Source: Sycon ciliatum
Lineage: Eukaryota; Porifera; Calcarea; Leucosolenida; Sycettidae
Length of the DNA stretch: 64,000 nt
NCBI RefSeq assembly: GCF_964019385.1
Contig: NC_088647.1
Span: forward strand, 4,348,798-4,412,797
Reading direction: 5' to 3'
Position 1 is the stretch's first letter, and every line of letters begins with the position of its first letter. The notes below the pieces were generated by a model. The model was not told where the DNA came from. It was given only the letters and a program-made list of their open reading frames with translations, and did no database searches. The position numbers and the translations under genes are program-made. Shown piece after piece: positions 12,801 to 27,800 of this stretch.

Positions 12801-15800
12801 GCAATGTCAACAGATGAAGTATGGGAAGTGTTGCAAAACCTACCTCCCATTTGTAAAGGCATGGCAAACAAAATGACATGGAAAGTTTTGGATGTGATTA
12901 GTGAAGGTTCAGAACTGAACTTGCTTGGTTTATCCCGAGAATAGAGTGAAGAGTAATCAACATTAACTCATCTTGAAGTAGACTCACTTGGATCTAGTCC
13001 AGTACACCAGCACCACTCTGATAGACTAATGGATCCATCATTGTTGTAATCACACCGACTCCAGTGATCCTGGGCACAAGCACGCGGACCAACTTCACGA
13101 TCTACTTCAGAAAAGAATGAACCTGCTTCGGCACGACTTAGCTTCCTGTTCATTGGAGCTACATCCAGCTCATCAAACATCCAGTAGATTGTGATCTTGG
13201 CTGGTGTCTTGAGACGTGGTTCAGCTGTGGGATCTGGATTGCTTTCTAGTTCAGGTGATGGCTCAACATGACCTGATTCTTGACGCTTCAATGACATGAA
13301 CTGAAGGAGGTTGGCTTGGAAGTGTCTCTCCTTTTCTGGGCTGCATTCTGCAGATAAAAAAGGACATGAAACAGTGAAGCACACGAAGTAGAAGACATAC
13401 AATGTATACAATGCATTGTTTGTACACGTAGCAGCAATGTGGCAACGAATATTGCAATAAGGACACTTCTGAGACATGATTGCGGTTCAGAAACACCATC
13501 CGTTTCATGGTATGACCAGCCGCTAGAAAGAAACATGGTGGCTTGGGATTGGCCGACCTCAGTAACTTGTCTACCTTTTAAAAGGTAACACAGTAGAAAT
13601 ATTCCTGAAACAAATTGATACTTTGAGTAGTAGATGTGTAATAGAATTTGCACTGTACAGCTATACAGGTAGAGCTAGAACTCGACTCTGGCTTCACGGC
13701 AGGCACTGAAATGCGATGTTTGGGACATTTGGCCCAAACGTGCACATGCTGAGTAAGGTCAATGGATCTGGGGCGGGAGGGGGGGGGGGGGGGTACACAT
13801 GCCCCCGTGCCTCTCCCGGACTAGGCATCTTCATCAGTGGAGATCAAAAAAATTATGCCAAGTCGCACACTACCGTGACTTGTTACACTGTAGATATCAT
13901 TCCTAGGAAGAGAGTAACTTACACAATACCCTGCAATTTAGAGACAAGCCAAAATCAAGTACTGCCATGACCATACTACCAAACTGCTTATGGCACTCAT
14001 GATCTTACCATTGTCAAGTCCAGAGCACCAGCACCATTCCGACAGAGAAATCATTCCATCCTTATTATAATCACAGTATTCCTGCAGTGTCTCTGCACAT
14101 GCACGAGGATCCACTTCACGAACAACTTCACTCCTGAATGATGACATCTCATTCTCACTCAGCTGTCTGTCCATAGGAGATACATCCAGTTCATCAAACT
14201 GCCAGTAGATGGCTACTTTGGCTGGTGTATTCAGACGGGGCTCAACAGCGGGATCATGCTCACTATTATCTGATGTTGTCTCTGGTTCAGGAGTTACATT
14301 TGCTTCCGATCTCTTCTTCTTGATGAACTGAAGCATCTTGTGTTGGAAGAATTGACGCTTGTCAGCTGGGCAAGCTGAAAACACAAAAGTGCGCAACAGG
14401 AAACATATTGGTAAGTTTAAGGCACTGAAATTTGGAGGTATTATCTAGCTGCAAAAGCAAAACAACTTCCGAATACAAATCCATGGTAAATGAACAAATC
14501 TCTGAAAACTTACTTGGATCGAGACCAGTACACCAGCACCATTCCGACAAACTGATAGAACCATCATCGTTATAATCACAATAGTTCCACTGACTTTCTG
14601 CACAGGCTCGAGGATGAACATTGCGCACTGTATCGTTCATGAATACTCCAACTTCAGCACGGCTTAGCTTCCTGTCCATTGGAGCTACATCCAGCTCATC
14701 AAACATCCAGTAGATGGTTTGTTTGGCTGGTGTCTTGAGACGTGGTTCAGCTGTGGGATCTCTGGGTTCATCACTTTCTGGAAGAGGTTCAGTATGGCCA
14801 GCTTCAGTGCGTCTTGCTGTCATATATTCGAGAAGCTGGGTCTGGTATACGGTTCTTGATTCATCATTGCATACATCTGTATGTCACACAGGATGACAAA
14901 GTTGGAATGTGAGGTTTGGAATATGCAGCATACCGGTACATCTAGCAATGTGAACTAGGTGTTGCACTAGGAAGTTAGTAGAAAGATCCTAAAAAACTCT
15001 AGTGTGGAAGGAAACGCTATATAGACCAACCAGGTGATGCACTTCACAGCCATCAAATATGCTTCAATTTGAGGGTGCGTTCATCACATATTGCTATGGT
15101 ATTAGCAGAATGGAACCAGGCCTCTATCAGCCTGGACATTTCCTAATTGACTTCCGCCAACACCATCACCGGCATGCACTGGTGAAAACAAGGAGGGCTT
15201 ACCAGTTTCTGGCATTGTGTATCCACACTGTCCTGAGAGCGGCCAGTATTGACACATTCCAGTGCCTGGCTTGGTGGCGTTGGGGCACTGGCCTCCCGGT
15301 GGCATTGGACACGGAGGTGGCGGGTGTGTCATGAACCAAGCAGTATACTCGTCATGCGTCTTGCAGTACCAGTTGTTGGCGCAGCACCAGCCGCGCCATT
15401 CCTCGCACACCGGGTCGGATGATTGCGAGTTGGTGTCGGAGACATCGTTAGAGCTGGAGACGGAGTCGACCACGACATCATCTGTGGAGCCAGCAAACCA
15501 AAAAACAATAACAGCACACAACCGAAGTGATCGTTTGGTAGCTATGCATGTAGCACAGGCCGGTCCATAAGAGTTGCATGAACACAATACCAGTAGCGTG
15601 GGAGCAAAGTTACAATACTTCTCTAGCAAGGAAGTTGGCTTTGCCATCCCTTCATGGTAGAAGGTATTGCCATGCACTGGGGCAAGAACATATATGGGTC
15701 TTTTTGAATCCATGCCCTTTACCCATCCGGCCTATTATTAACGGAGTGAGACATTTGTTCAAATATTACCATTCAGTTCAGGCAACGAATATGAGCAGAT

Positions 15801-18800
15801 TGCACTCAGTGGCCAGTATTGGCACTCTCCAGTGCCCGGCTTTGTAGTGTTGGGACAAACACCCCCGGGAGCCGGGTACGGGCAGGGCACCGGAGGCGGT
15901 GGGTAGTGCGCGTTCCAGATGTCGCGCTGCGAGAGCGTGCCGCAGAACCAGGGACCGCAGCACCAGCCGCGCCAGGTGAGGCACTCCGCATTCGGCGGGT
16001 CCTCGGCGGCATCACCCGGTACTGTGCCAATACGTGCAGAGCAACATGATACACAAATCGCACACACATGCATGTACAAGGCAAACGCCATGCTTTCTTA
16101 CTACCCAAAATACAGTGTACATATAACCAAACGGCTAAAAAAGCTTGGATTGCACTTGCACAACTAGTCTACTGCAATTACCATCTGCTGTCAGAGGCAG
16201 TTGAAAGGCGCACTGATCAGCCAATGGCCAGTATTGGCACACACCAGTGCCAGGCCGAGGCACCGGAATACAGCCCGGTGGCGGTGGAGGCGGACACGGC
16301 GGAGGTATGTGCGTGCGATACCAGACCTGGCGCTGGCCTGGCGTGCCGCAGTGCCAGTCACGCGAGCCACAGCAGTAGCCCGGCCAGGACACGCAGCCGC
16401 CAGTGTCGTTACCGCCGCCTTGTCCATGTCAATGGGAGACAGTGCGCAACACAGACAACACACAACTAGTACCGTAGCATCTACCCACACTGCATCAAAC
16501 CACATAGTATAGAGCCACAAAGCCTCTACCTACTACACAATATCTACCCACACTGCATCAACCCACACAATATCTACCCACACTGCATCAACCCACACAA
16601 TATCTACCCACACTGCATCAACCCACACAATATCTACCCACACTGCATCAACCCACACAATATCTACCCACACTGCATAAACCCACACAATATCGACCCA
16701 CACTGCATCAACCCACACAATATCTACCCACACTGCATCAACCCACACAATATCTACCCACACTGCATCAAACCACACAATATCTACCCACACTGCATCA
16801 ACCCACATAGCATGGAGCCACAAAGCATGAAGGCACACAGCATCTAACTACATGGCACCCAGGTGGCGGCTTATCACTGAAGAAAGGCACAGCACCACAC
16901 TACGCCGCTTTGGCCACAAGTTCCCACAACCTTGCTGCATGCCTCATTCAGCAATGCAATTGCATACACACCGCAATATGAACATTAGCCATGACAATGC
17001 TAGTACTACTGCCATGAAAACGCCAACACTACTGTCCACGCTACCACATCACCTCACACATACTCAAAACCATGACACGCACAATGCAAGGAAGGTCCGT
17101 TGGGCATGCTGGGCTCTGCTATTATAGGAAACATTAGCATCATTCCACTTCACGTAACCAATCACGTACAGCCCGATGTAGGATCAAAAAATCTAGAATG
17201 ACCACAACCCACAAGGTCATCATTCCTTCACCTCCGCTCCAATACCATCTCAAGTCAGCTGTAAGTGGCTTGTGCAGACAAAGCCAACACGTGCGATTTT
17301 TTATTAGACCAATGGGGCCATCCAAACGGTACACGCCACCAACAGTAGTTGTGTTCTGATAGTTCTCATTGCTTCAGAACCCTGGGGACATCTCTACACA
17401 CCCACCGACAAAGAGCTCGGACACTGCTTAATGCGGCAATAACAAACACAGCTGAAACACACACACACATAGTACAAAAGAAGACTCACTTGGGTCTAGT
17501 CCAGTGCACGAGCACCACTCTGATAGACTAATGGATCCATCGTTGTTGTAATCACACCGACTCCAGTGATCCTGGGCACAAGCACGCGGACCAACTTCAC
17601 GATCTACTTCAGAAAAGAATGAACCTGCTTCGGTACGACTTAGCTTCCTGTCCATTGGAGCTACATCCAGCTCATCAAACATCCAGTAGACTGTGATCTT
17701 GGCTGGTGTCTTGAGACGTGGTTCAGCTGTGGGATCTGGAGTGCTGTCTGGTTCTGGCGATGGCTCAACATGACCTGACTCTTGACGCTTCAAAGACATG
17801 AATTGAAGGAGGTTGGCTTGGAAGTGTCTCTCCTTTTCTGGGCTGCATTCTGCAGATCATTGAAAAGGGGAAAATGCAAAAGAAAAGTAGATTAGATGAC
17901 AGAGAAGCCAAACACTCACGCAAGTGCTAAAAATACACTGTCATATCTAAGATAACGGCGATGGCAGCAAATGCAAACCACACATTTTCGTACAAAAATG
18001 CAATCGAACACACATGCTTAGTTTGCAATTCTGTGTACAGAATATAAGCTACAACGAAGAAACTTGAAGGTACATCAATGATTATGAAGAGAAAGTTCAT
18101 GTGGCAGCATATCATGTACAAAGTCTTCCAATGGACACAATACGAATGAAAGTGTGATGCAACCACAACACGTCGATCCACACATGTTCAAGAAACTGCT
18201 AGGTAACAATTCCTGCTGGATAAATCTTACCATTGTCAAGTCCAGAGCACCAGCACCATTCCGACAGAGAAATCATTCCATCGTCATTATAATCACAGTA
18301 CTCCTGCAGTGTCTCTGCACATGCACGAGGGTCCACTTCACGAACAACTTCACTCATAAATGATGACATCTCATTCTCACTCAGTTGTCTGTCCATAGGA
18401 GATACATCCAGTTCATCAAACTGCCAGTAGATGGCTACTTTGGCTGGTGTATTTAGACGGGGCTCAACTGCTGGATCGCGCTCACTATTATCTGATGTTG
18501 CCTCGGGCTCAGGAGTTACATTGGCTTGGGATCTCTTCTTCTTGATGAACTGAAGCATCTTGTGTTGGAAGAACTGACGCTTGTCAGCTGGGCAAGCTGA
18601 AAACAAGAATTGCACACAACAGGAAAATATTGGTAGATTTATGGGACTGAGAGTTTTGAAGTAGATTTATCATTTTCTCTGTGCTGCGCCGATGAGTCCA
18701 CAAAGGACGAAACAGTTCTGTCCGCAGATTCAGTAGATTTATTATGTAGCCAGTATTAGCCACAAAGCAAAGCAACTTCAGGATACAAATCCATGGTAAA

Positions 18801-21800
18801 TGAACGAATCTCTGAAAACTTACTTGGATCGAGACCAGTACACCAGCACCATTCCGACAAACTGATAGAACCATCATCATTATAATCACAATAGTTCCAT
18901 TGACTTTCTGCACAGGCTCGAGGATGAACATTGCGAACAGTATTGTTCATGAATACTCCAACTTCAGCACGGCTTAGCTTCCTGTCCATTGGAGCTACAT
19001 CCAGCTCATCAAACATCCAGTAGATGGTTTGTTTGGCTGGTGTCTTGAGACGTGGTTCAGCTGTGGGGTCTCTGGGTTCATCACTTTCTGGAAGAGGTTC
19101 AGTATGGCCAGCTTCAGTGCGCTTCATTGTCATGTAGTTCAGAAGATTATGTTGGTAGAATGTCCTCTTGTCAGCTGGACAGGCTGGAAAGAAACAGAAA
19201 AGGGAGTAAAGAATGCATCGATTGAGTTAATGATATATCTCACTTCAACATTCACCCAGAAAGGTTCGTCAAAACACCCCGGAAGGCTTGGCCTGATTTA
19301 AGAAATCCAATCAAATGTCGCTTATTCAGTTGCGAGTCTTGCGAGTATGATTTTTATAGTGACTTAATAAGCTATTATATACTCAGGTAGGGGTGAAGCG
19401 GTTACCCTTTAAGGTTACAAACGGGTACCTGGCTTAACGAGCGGGTTATCGGGTACCCTTTAGCAGCCAATAGTAACAGTGGCTATATAATAGCCTTTCA
19501 CATTTCGTACCAGGAGTACATGCAATGTCATGCAATTCACAGCAAGTACTCTACACCGCGACAAGCGCAGCATACACACTTACTGTGCTACATGCAAAAC
19601 AGTCAAAATTGTCATAAGTAGCAGGATTGAACAACCAACATCACATTCAAACTGTACATCAAACTGTACAGCTATACAAGCCAGCTAATAATACCGTACT
19701 GTACCGTCGTACACGACTTAAGGAGGCTCCGAACAGTTGCGCAGCGCAGTGTAAAAAGGGCACCTCCGAAATCTGTTTTTTGCCGCGAGATTCGAAAAAA
19801 TGTTGTGTTCCATGCGGAAACAAGCTGTTGTGTTCCGCAGGACTACACCACGCTAGTCCATAAACATTGAAAACTGTGATGGATCGTAACTACACACTGG
19901 GTTCTTCGTTATAACCAAAACGCAAACGTGCTATTAGTGAGTAAAAGCAAAGTGTAATCGACAGACGCTCTTCGTCTCACTTGGACTCTAACTCTCTAAA
20001 CGTATTCTGACTTCTGGCTTGTGTAACTGAGTCCAAGCGACCAATATTATGCTATAGATGAATATCGCAGCACAACTGCAGCGTAGCTAAGGAAAGGTGA
20101 ATTGCCTAGAGGCAAATGCATAGCTTGTCGCGATAGAACTGCGACCACATAGGTGCAAACTGACAATACTGAAACACCGGCGATGCCACAAAGTGTCTGG
20201 CGTGCCCACTACTAGTCTATTGACATGATCTATGGAAAGGCGCCTACACGTCTACCTCAAATGTCTAAGTACCGTGAAAATGGATGAATACAAACCAGCA
20301 AAGCGCCATAATGCTGTAGGGCATGCACATAGAATCGGTATGGCTCGTCTAGCCTGCAGTTACCTAAAGTACCATACATGCACAGAACAATGCATCCAAT
20401 AGTCCGTGTCCAGACACACTATCTAATGTATAGTCAAGGAGAGCCTCGTGAACATCCTCCCCCTCGAATACGCGATGAGTTACCTCGCAGCGTATTCCAC
20501 TACTACCTAGCTTACAATTGCATGTGTTGTACCTCTATCGGTCTAATCACTGCGTGGCAAAAAGATGTGGTAAACATAAAAATGATAACACTGTGGTGCT
20601 TATGTGATATGCCTGCAATGTATGCTGCATCTATTGAACTACTGCTTCTGTCTTACTTGTGTTACCACCATAACTGAATACGTACAGATCTAGCTGCCAT
20701 CTTCTCTATGCATCTAGCGGGCAGATCTTGGTGATGGGACGGGTGATTCGCTTCCCGCCGACTTGCACCTCCACAACACGCACGTGACCATCTGGGCCCG
20801 GCTTGGTCTCCATGACGCGTCCGAGTGGCCAGTGCCCACGTGGTGCATCCGGTTGCAATACCAAGACGATGTCTCCTGCCGCCACGTCTCTCCGTTCTTT
20901 TAGCCACTCCCGTCTCGCGTTGAGAGTCGGCACCCACTCCTTGAGCCAGCGCCGCCAGAACTGCTTCACCACGTCTTGAACTTGCCGCCATCGCTGGTTG
21001 GGGTGGAAACCTGTGGTGTCTACGCTTTCTGGGGCGAACTGACCGCCCATCTGACCCGTCAGAAAGTGGTTCGGCGTTAGCGGCGAGCTGTCGTCAGGGC
21101 TGGCCGACTGGTACGTGAGCGGTCTGCTGTTCATAAGGCTTTCGGCGTTCGTGAGCGCAGTTGCCAGCATCTCATCCGTCAGGTCAGCATTGCCGAGAAC
21201 TGCCTTGAGGGCGCGTTTCGCCGCCTTAACCATTACTTCGTGGACTCCGCCGAAATGCGGGGCTAGCGGCGGGTTGAATTTCCAAGCCACCCCACGGTTG
21301 GCCAGGGACTTGAAAACTGCGTCGTTATCCAGAGCCTCCACCAGTTCCCTCAGCTCACGATCGGCTGCCACGAAATTCGTCCCATTATCTGAAATGATCT
21401 CCAGCGGTTTTCCACGGCGCGCGACCATCCTTGAGAACGCGTTAAGAAACGAGCTGGCGTCGAGGCCGTAGCTCATCTCGAGGTGTACGGCTCGGGTTAG
21501 CAGGCAGGTGAAAACGCAGAGGTAACGTTTGGCTTGGCTGCGTCCTCGCCCTTGTTTCGTTAAGTATGGGCCGCCATAGTCTACCGAGGCTCTAGCGAAG
21601 GCTCTCAACGGTGTAGCGAGCCGGACCTTCGGCAACGGCGCCATAACTTGCTCTGCCGTCCTGGCTTTGCGACGTCGGCACACCATGCATTCAGCTTCCC
21701 ACTGGCGTATCTCCTCTCGGGCAGACTCCAGCCAGAACCGTTCTGTCAATGCCGCGAGCGTCTCGTTCGTGCCACCATGCTGTCGCAGCTCGTGGTGGTG

Positions 21801-24800
21801 CTTCACGATTAGCGACGTAACTTCATGTTTCCGGGGTAGAATGATCGGGAAGCGCGTGCTGTACGGGAGCCAGTCAGCTAGGCGGGTGCGGCCGTCACAA
21901 CGTAGTAGGCCATCCTCATCCAGTCGCGGACACATCTTTGCTAACCGCGATGCTGCTGGCAGAGTCTTCCCCTTCTTCAGTGCGCTGATGTCGTCACCAA
22001 ATGCATCCTGCTGCGCTCCGTAGATGATGGCAAGTTCCGCCGCTTCCAACTCTTGGATGTTTAGCTCTCCGCTGACGCGGTCCCCTTGTCTGCAGTTATT
22101 GACGAACCGGTTGATCCATGCCTGAACTCTCACAAGTCTCGTCCAGTTGGAGTAGCGGCTTGGTTGCACGACGGTGATCTGCTGCGTCACGAATGCGCTC
22201 TCAGACGCCTGCACAGCTGCCTTGCGAACTTCCGGGTCGTCGCTCAACCCCGAAGTATCCTTTAGCTCCGTGGCTGGCCAGGTTGAGCCGTTGCTCAAAA
22301 ACGCCGGTCCTTACCACCATAGGTCTGCGTTGACCAGGTCGTTGACGCAAGCTCCTCGTGATGCCAGGTCAGCTGGGTTCTGTCCCGTAGGGACGTAGCG
22401 CCACTGTCGCGGTGCGGTACGCTGCTGGATGTAGCTGACGCGATTCGCGACGAATGGTTTGAACCGCCGACTGTAGCTACGAATCCAGTGGAGGACCGTC
22501 GTGCTATCGCTCCAGAAGGTGACAGTACTAAGTGGCACGTCGAGCACTTTACTCATTCGAGTGGCAACCTGATGGCCGAGAACTGCCGCCATGAGCTCGA
22601 GCCGGGGAATGCTGGTAGCGGCGGTGGGCGCGACACGACTCTTCGACACGAGGAATCTGCACTCCGCTGTTCCATCTTCGCGCACACTTCTCGCATACAG
22701 AACAACTCCATAGGCTTCGCTGGACGCATCGCAGAATGCATGCAGCTCGAGCTTGCCGGTCGATGCTTCAAATTGACGCGGGACTCGGACGTTGCTGAGC
22801 TCGCTCAACTCTTGGAACCATTGCTGGGCTTTATCAACTATCGCGTCGGGAAGTTGCTCGTCCCAGTCGACGCCACTCATCCAGCATTCCTGCATCAGCA
22901 TCTTGCCTCGAACGACGAACGGCGATATGAAGCCGAGTGGGTCGAATACGGCTGCTGTCCGCTGCAAGAGGTAGCGCTTTGTGATACGCTTGGGCAGATC
23001 CGGTTGCTGCACGCGGAACGTGAACTCGTCATCGAGGGCAGACCATGTCACTCCGAGCGTTTTTACCGATGGTAGGTCTCCCACCGTCAGGTCGACATCC
23101 GCTGCGCGTTCTTCTTCTGGGATCGTACTCAGCAACGCAGTCGAGTTGGATAACCACTTTCTCGGTCGCATGCTTGCCTTCCCCCACAGCTCCATTAGGT
23201 CGTCATGGAGCTTGGTACCGTCGGCGACCGTGGCAGTACTGTCCATCGTATCGTCCATGTACGTACTGTCCAGGATGGCCTCTGCTGCTGATCGGTGGGT
23301 ATCGACGCTTGCGTCCGCGACTTGGCGGGCGACATACTGAGCCAAGAATGGCGACGCGTTTACACCGAAGACTAAGCGGTTGAACTGGTACTTCTTGACC
23401 GGACCATCGGAGGCCGGGTCCTGCCACAAAAAGCGGTGGTACGGCCTGTCCTCGGGGCGTATTGAAACTTGCAGATACATCTCTGCTACGTCGCAGGCAA
23501 CGGCGATGGGCTTTCTTCGGAACCGGGTGAGAACATCGCAAAGGTCTCGCTGCAACTTCGGGCCGGCGTGGATGGCGTCGTTAAGTGAGATGCCGTGGTA
23601 GGAGGCGGCTGCGTCAAACACAATCCGGACCTTAGTTGTCGTCTTCTGTGGCCGCACAATGGCGAAGTGTGGCAGATACCAGCATTGGTCGGTAGGCGCT
23701 TCGTCAGTGACGTCGGTGATATATCCTTTCTCGAGGTAATCTTGGATCACTCTGGCGTATGCTCGGGCTACTTGCGGTTCACGTTGCAGTCGTCGACGTG
23801 TTGACTCCAGCCGCTTAGTCGCCATATCAACGTTGTTGACTAACTCCGCCTTACGACTGTTCCATGGTATCGATACTTCATACCGGCCGTCTACTAGCCG
23901 CGTGGAGTCTTCCACTAATTTCACCGCTGCGGCCTCGTCTGCCGATGTTGGTCCTGGAGCCGCATTGTCCGTCTCGACGCCACAGCTGTCGACCTTCCAG
24001 AACTGTTGCAGGGCTTGCTCGACTCCTGCAATTGACTTGTCTCCACCGACGTAGTACGAACGGTTGGGCTGTGGGCCCTGCGTCTGCTTGGAGTTGGGTG
24101 CTCTGAGCTTCCCTACGCAGGTCCATCCGAGCGGTGTTAACCTAGCGACGGGTTGCCCAGGTTCACCAATGACGTCACGCGTCGATACGTGCAGCTGGAC
24201 TTGGTCACTGCCGATCAGCATATCTACAGTGTCGTGTTCTCCCACCGCTGGGAACGGAATCTCCCTCAGGTGCGGGTAGTTACTAGCCTCTTCTAGCCAG
24301 TCGACTGCGCGAAGGTCGCCAGTCACGGATTTGTCGGTGGTGTACGCCGTGATCGTCTGCTTCAAGTTGCCATCAACACTCCTCAGCTCGATGTCTACTG
24401 GCATAGTCTCGAACGTCTCCAGTTTGCCATTGAGCGTGCTGACCGTCGTCCGTTGGCGTTTGCCACTCAACCCGAGTCGAGTGGCGATACTAGTGTGCAC
24501 ATACGTCACAGTGCTGGCATCGTCCAGCAAAGCGTTGACAGTCACTGACTGCTGACCGTTGCACAGTGTCACCGGGATTGTCCGTAGAGCTACACGGTCC
24601 GTCCGGCGCCCTTGTGCCACATGTGTCGCTGCTTCTGGCTCCCCCTCTGTGACAGTCGTGACCAGTGATGTCTGGGGTGCGGGCTTCTCAGCTTCCGGAG
24701 TTGGCTGTGCGCCGCCGGTAACATTGCTGCCATGGAGCAGCGGGTGGTGATGTTTGATGCATCCACTAACCGGGCACTCACGATCACGGGGGCAGTCCTT

Positions 24801-27800
24801 GCCAGCATGGCCACTGCCCAAGCACCGGAAGCACGCGTTGCTCTGCTTGGCGAGCCGCCAACGCTGATTGACCGACATGACCTTAAATGCCGCACACTTC
24901 CACAGGGGATGTGCGCCTTTGCATACTGCACAGTTGACGTCGCTCTTCTGTTGAGCATGATATGCGTGGTTGCGACTAGGCGGAGCACTACGCCTCTGGA
25001 ACCGGTTATCTCGGGGTGGTTGCTGCTGTTGGGGCGTGGTTTTTACTGCTACGCCGCTCACCGTTTCTGCCGAGATCATCATTAGCTCTGATTCTACTCG
25101 TGCCCATTCGAGCAGGGCTTCGACGGACTCTTCTACTTGCCGATCATACCGCCATCGATGGTACTGTGCAAGCACACGTTCGTCGAACTTACGGAGGAGC
25201 TTCTGGTAGAACGTACCAGCCTCCAGTTCTGCGGCCCGGCCGCTGTCTTTCAGGTTGATGACTACTACCTCGAGGAGCTCCGTGAATTTCTCGAACTCGG
25301 ACGCTCTGTTGTAGCCAACCTTACCGAACTGCTCGATTTCTTCTACGTGGATCGCGACACGCCTGCGTTCTCCGCCATACTTCCTGACCAGTAGCGCTTT
25401 GGCGGCCTCGTACGCAGCAGGGGAATAGCCTAAGCTATCGATGGAGTCCAGTGGGTCGCCGACTAGGTACTGCCTGAGTTGCAGTAGCTTGTACTCTGGT
25501 GCTGCCGGACATGCGTCTATGCATGCCATGAACGCCGCACGCCAAGACTCGAATTTTCTTTTGTCGCCGTTGAATGTCGGAATGCCGATCTGCTTCAGCT
25601 GACGCCATGGTTCCGGTTGGTGAGGTGCCGTCAGTGCACTCTGCGGTTGTGGCATGGTGGTGGACTCTGCAGCAGGTAAGGCTAGACCATGCTGAGTTGT
25701 CATGCTTGGTGTCTGTGCGACCATTTGTGGGACGTTGCTATAGGTTGCATAGCTAGGCTGCGTGATGTTGTTGCCTGTCCACATAGGTTGCTGTGTTCCA
25801 TACTGGTTGGGACTACTGAATTGCATACTTGGCATGGCACTGTAGCTGTTAGCACCATAACTACTACTGCTGTATATGTAGCTTGCACTAGCAGATGCAG
25901 GATTCGCACTAGGGGTAGGGTAGATCCTTGGCATAGAAAATGCACTTGCACTGGTCAAGTGCTGCCGAGTGGCAGGCTGTGAATGCGTCGACCTCACTTT
26001 CGATGCCTGCGATGCGTGGGCTGCGATGCCCTGACTTGCCTGATGCTGCCTGCCCGCGGCAGGCCGACTTGCACTGCTAGATTGTGCACTATACGAAGTG
26101 CTCGCGGTCGCACGTGTTGTGACTTCTGCTGCACCGCGTGGTTGGCGCGGAGCTTGCGTCTTCGTAGCGGATGTTGCACTTGAGGCGGTCGGCGCCACCA
26201 CGAGTCCTGCAACTGACGAGGTTTGCGGTACGACACACGAACTCGTGGCGGGTGGCGGAGCTGCCACTGCTGTCTGCGTGACCTGCGGGACTTCTCTCTG
26301 AGACTGCTGTTCGTGCTCTGAGGAGATTTGGATTTCTTTCGTTTGATCTCCCCCATCCGCGCTCAGGCCGGTTGGCGTTCGCCTTTCATCACTAGCTTGC
26401 GGCCATCCCTGAACTGGTGCGTGGTGCTCCTCGTGAATGGCGGCAGCTACGTTCACGGCATCTCGGGGTCCCTGAATGGATAAATCACTCAGGCTCTGCG
26501 AAAGCTGACGCGAGTTCAGCGATCGTCTCTGTAACGGTAAATACGGGCTAGCCCCACGTGTGCGTGCGTCGTATCTACTATCTTGAAACTGAATTGACCT
26601 TTCGTCATGCGAACTATCGTGAGGTGCTGCATACAGCGTCCTAGATCTAGGGACAGGGTCTTCTACTGCGCCTCTGCCATACTCAACAATCATGGCCGAT
26701 GCCTCTGCATATTCTTCTTGCAACTTCTCAAGTTCTCTCAACATCTTCTCTGCCTGACTATTGTTATCCTCCGTGGTGTAAACACTAACGAGCTCGGCAA
26801 TTACGGATGCAGCTCGTTCGTAACACTCAGTCAACACGGGTGAGCTTGCTACCTGATCAAATGACAACTCACCGGAACTGACCCGACGGAGATCGACGAT
26901 CAGGGTCCTTCTCGCGTTGGTGAAGTCCGACTTCACTTGCACTTTCAGCGCTCTGAGTTTGCCTGAGTCCAGGGCGACCGCCTCTGGTTCACTATCCGAA
27001 AGTGACGTACCAGACGCTTGCGATGCCACCTCCTGCTCCGCATCCTCCATGCCTGCAGTGCTCCGATTTTCGGTATCGGACGTGCTCATGACTACAGTTC
27101 TCTCTGTAATCAACTTCTACGAAACGCGATCAACCATCCTCTGCTACCATTAATGTTCCGCAGGACTACACCACGCTAGTCCATAAACATTGAAAACTGT
27201 GATGGATCGTAACTACACACTGGGTTCTTCGTTATAACCAAAACGCAAACGTGCTATTAGTGAGTAAAAGCAAAGTGTAATCGACAGACGCTCTTCGTCT
27301 CACTTGGACTCTAACTCTCTAAACGTATTCTGACTTCTGGCTTGTGTAACTGAGTCCAAGCGACCAATATTATGCTATAGATGAATATCGCAGCACAACT
27401 GCAGCGTAGCTAAGGAAAGGTGAATTGCCTAGAGGCAAATGCATAGCTTGTCGCGATAGAACTGCGACCACATAGGTGCAAACTGACAATACTGAAACAC
27501 CGGCGATGCCACAAAGTGTCTGGCGTGCCCACTACTAGTCTATTGACATGATCTATGGAAAGGCGCCTACACGTCTACCTCAAATGTCTAAGTACCGTGA
27601 AAATGGATGAATACAAACCAGCAAAGCGCCATAATGCTGTAGGGCATGCACATAGAATCGGTATGGCTCGTCTAGCCTGCAGTTACCTAAAGTACCATAC
27701 ATGCACAGAACAATGCATCCAATAGTCCGTGTCCAGACACACTATCTAATGTATAGTCAAGGAGAGCCTCGTGAACATGTTGAGTGTTGTTCAGAAAAAA

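Larger units (their letters stand above)
19831..27777 (-). mobile_element. BEL/Pao LTR retrotransposon, near-intact
   Basis: 7,947 bp, flanked by TGTTG direct repeats at 19826-19830 and 27778-27782. Two 624-bp LTRs with TG/CA ends look identical by eye. Internal order on the minus strand: primer-binding site, Gag, zinc knuckles, aspartic protease, reverse transcriptase, RNase H, integrase, polypurine tract. This order, with no separate env, is typical of BEL/Pao. It lies in the intron between exons 36 and 37 in the host gene's sense. The polyprotein is open except for one in-frame stop at 22311-22313. Confidence 0.95.

Noticed and set aside
20662..26356. Many plus-strand ORFs over the retrotransposon
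   Set aside because: Antisense shadows of the BEL/Pao polyprotein, which has the domain motifs.
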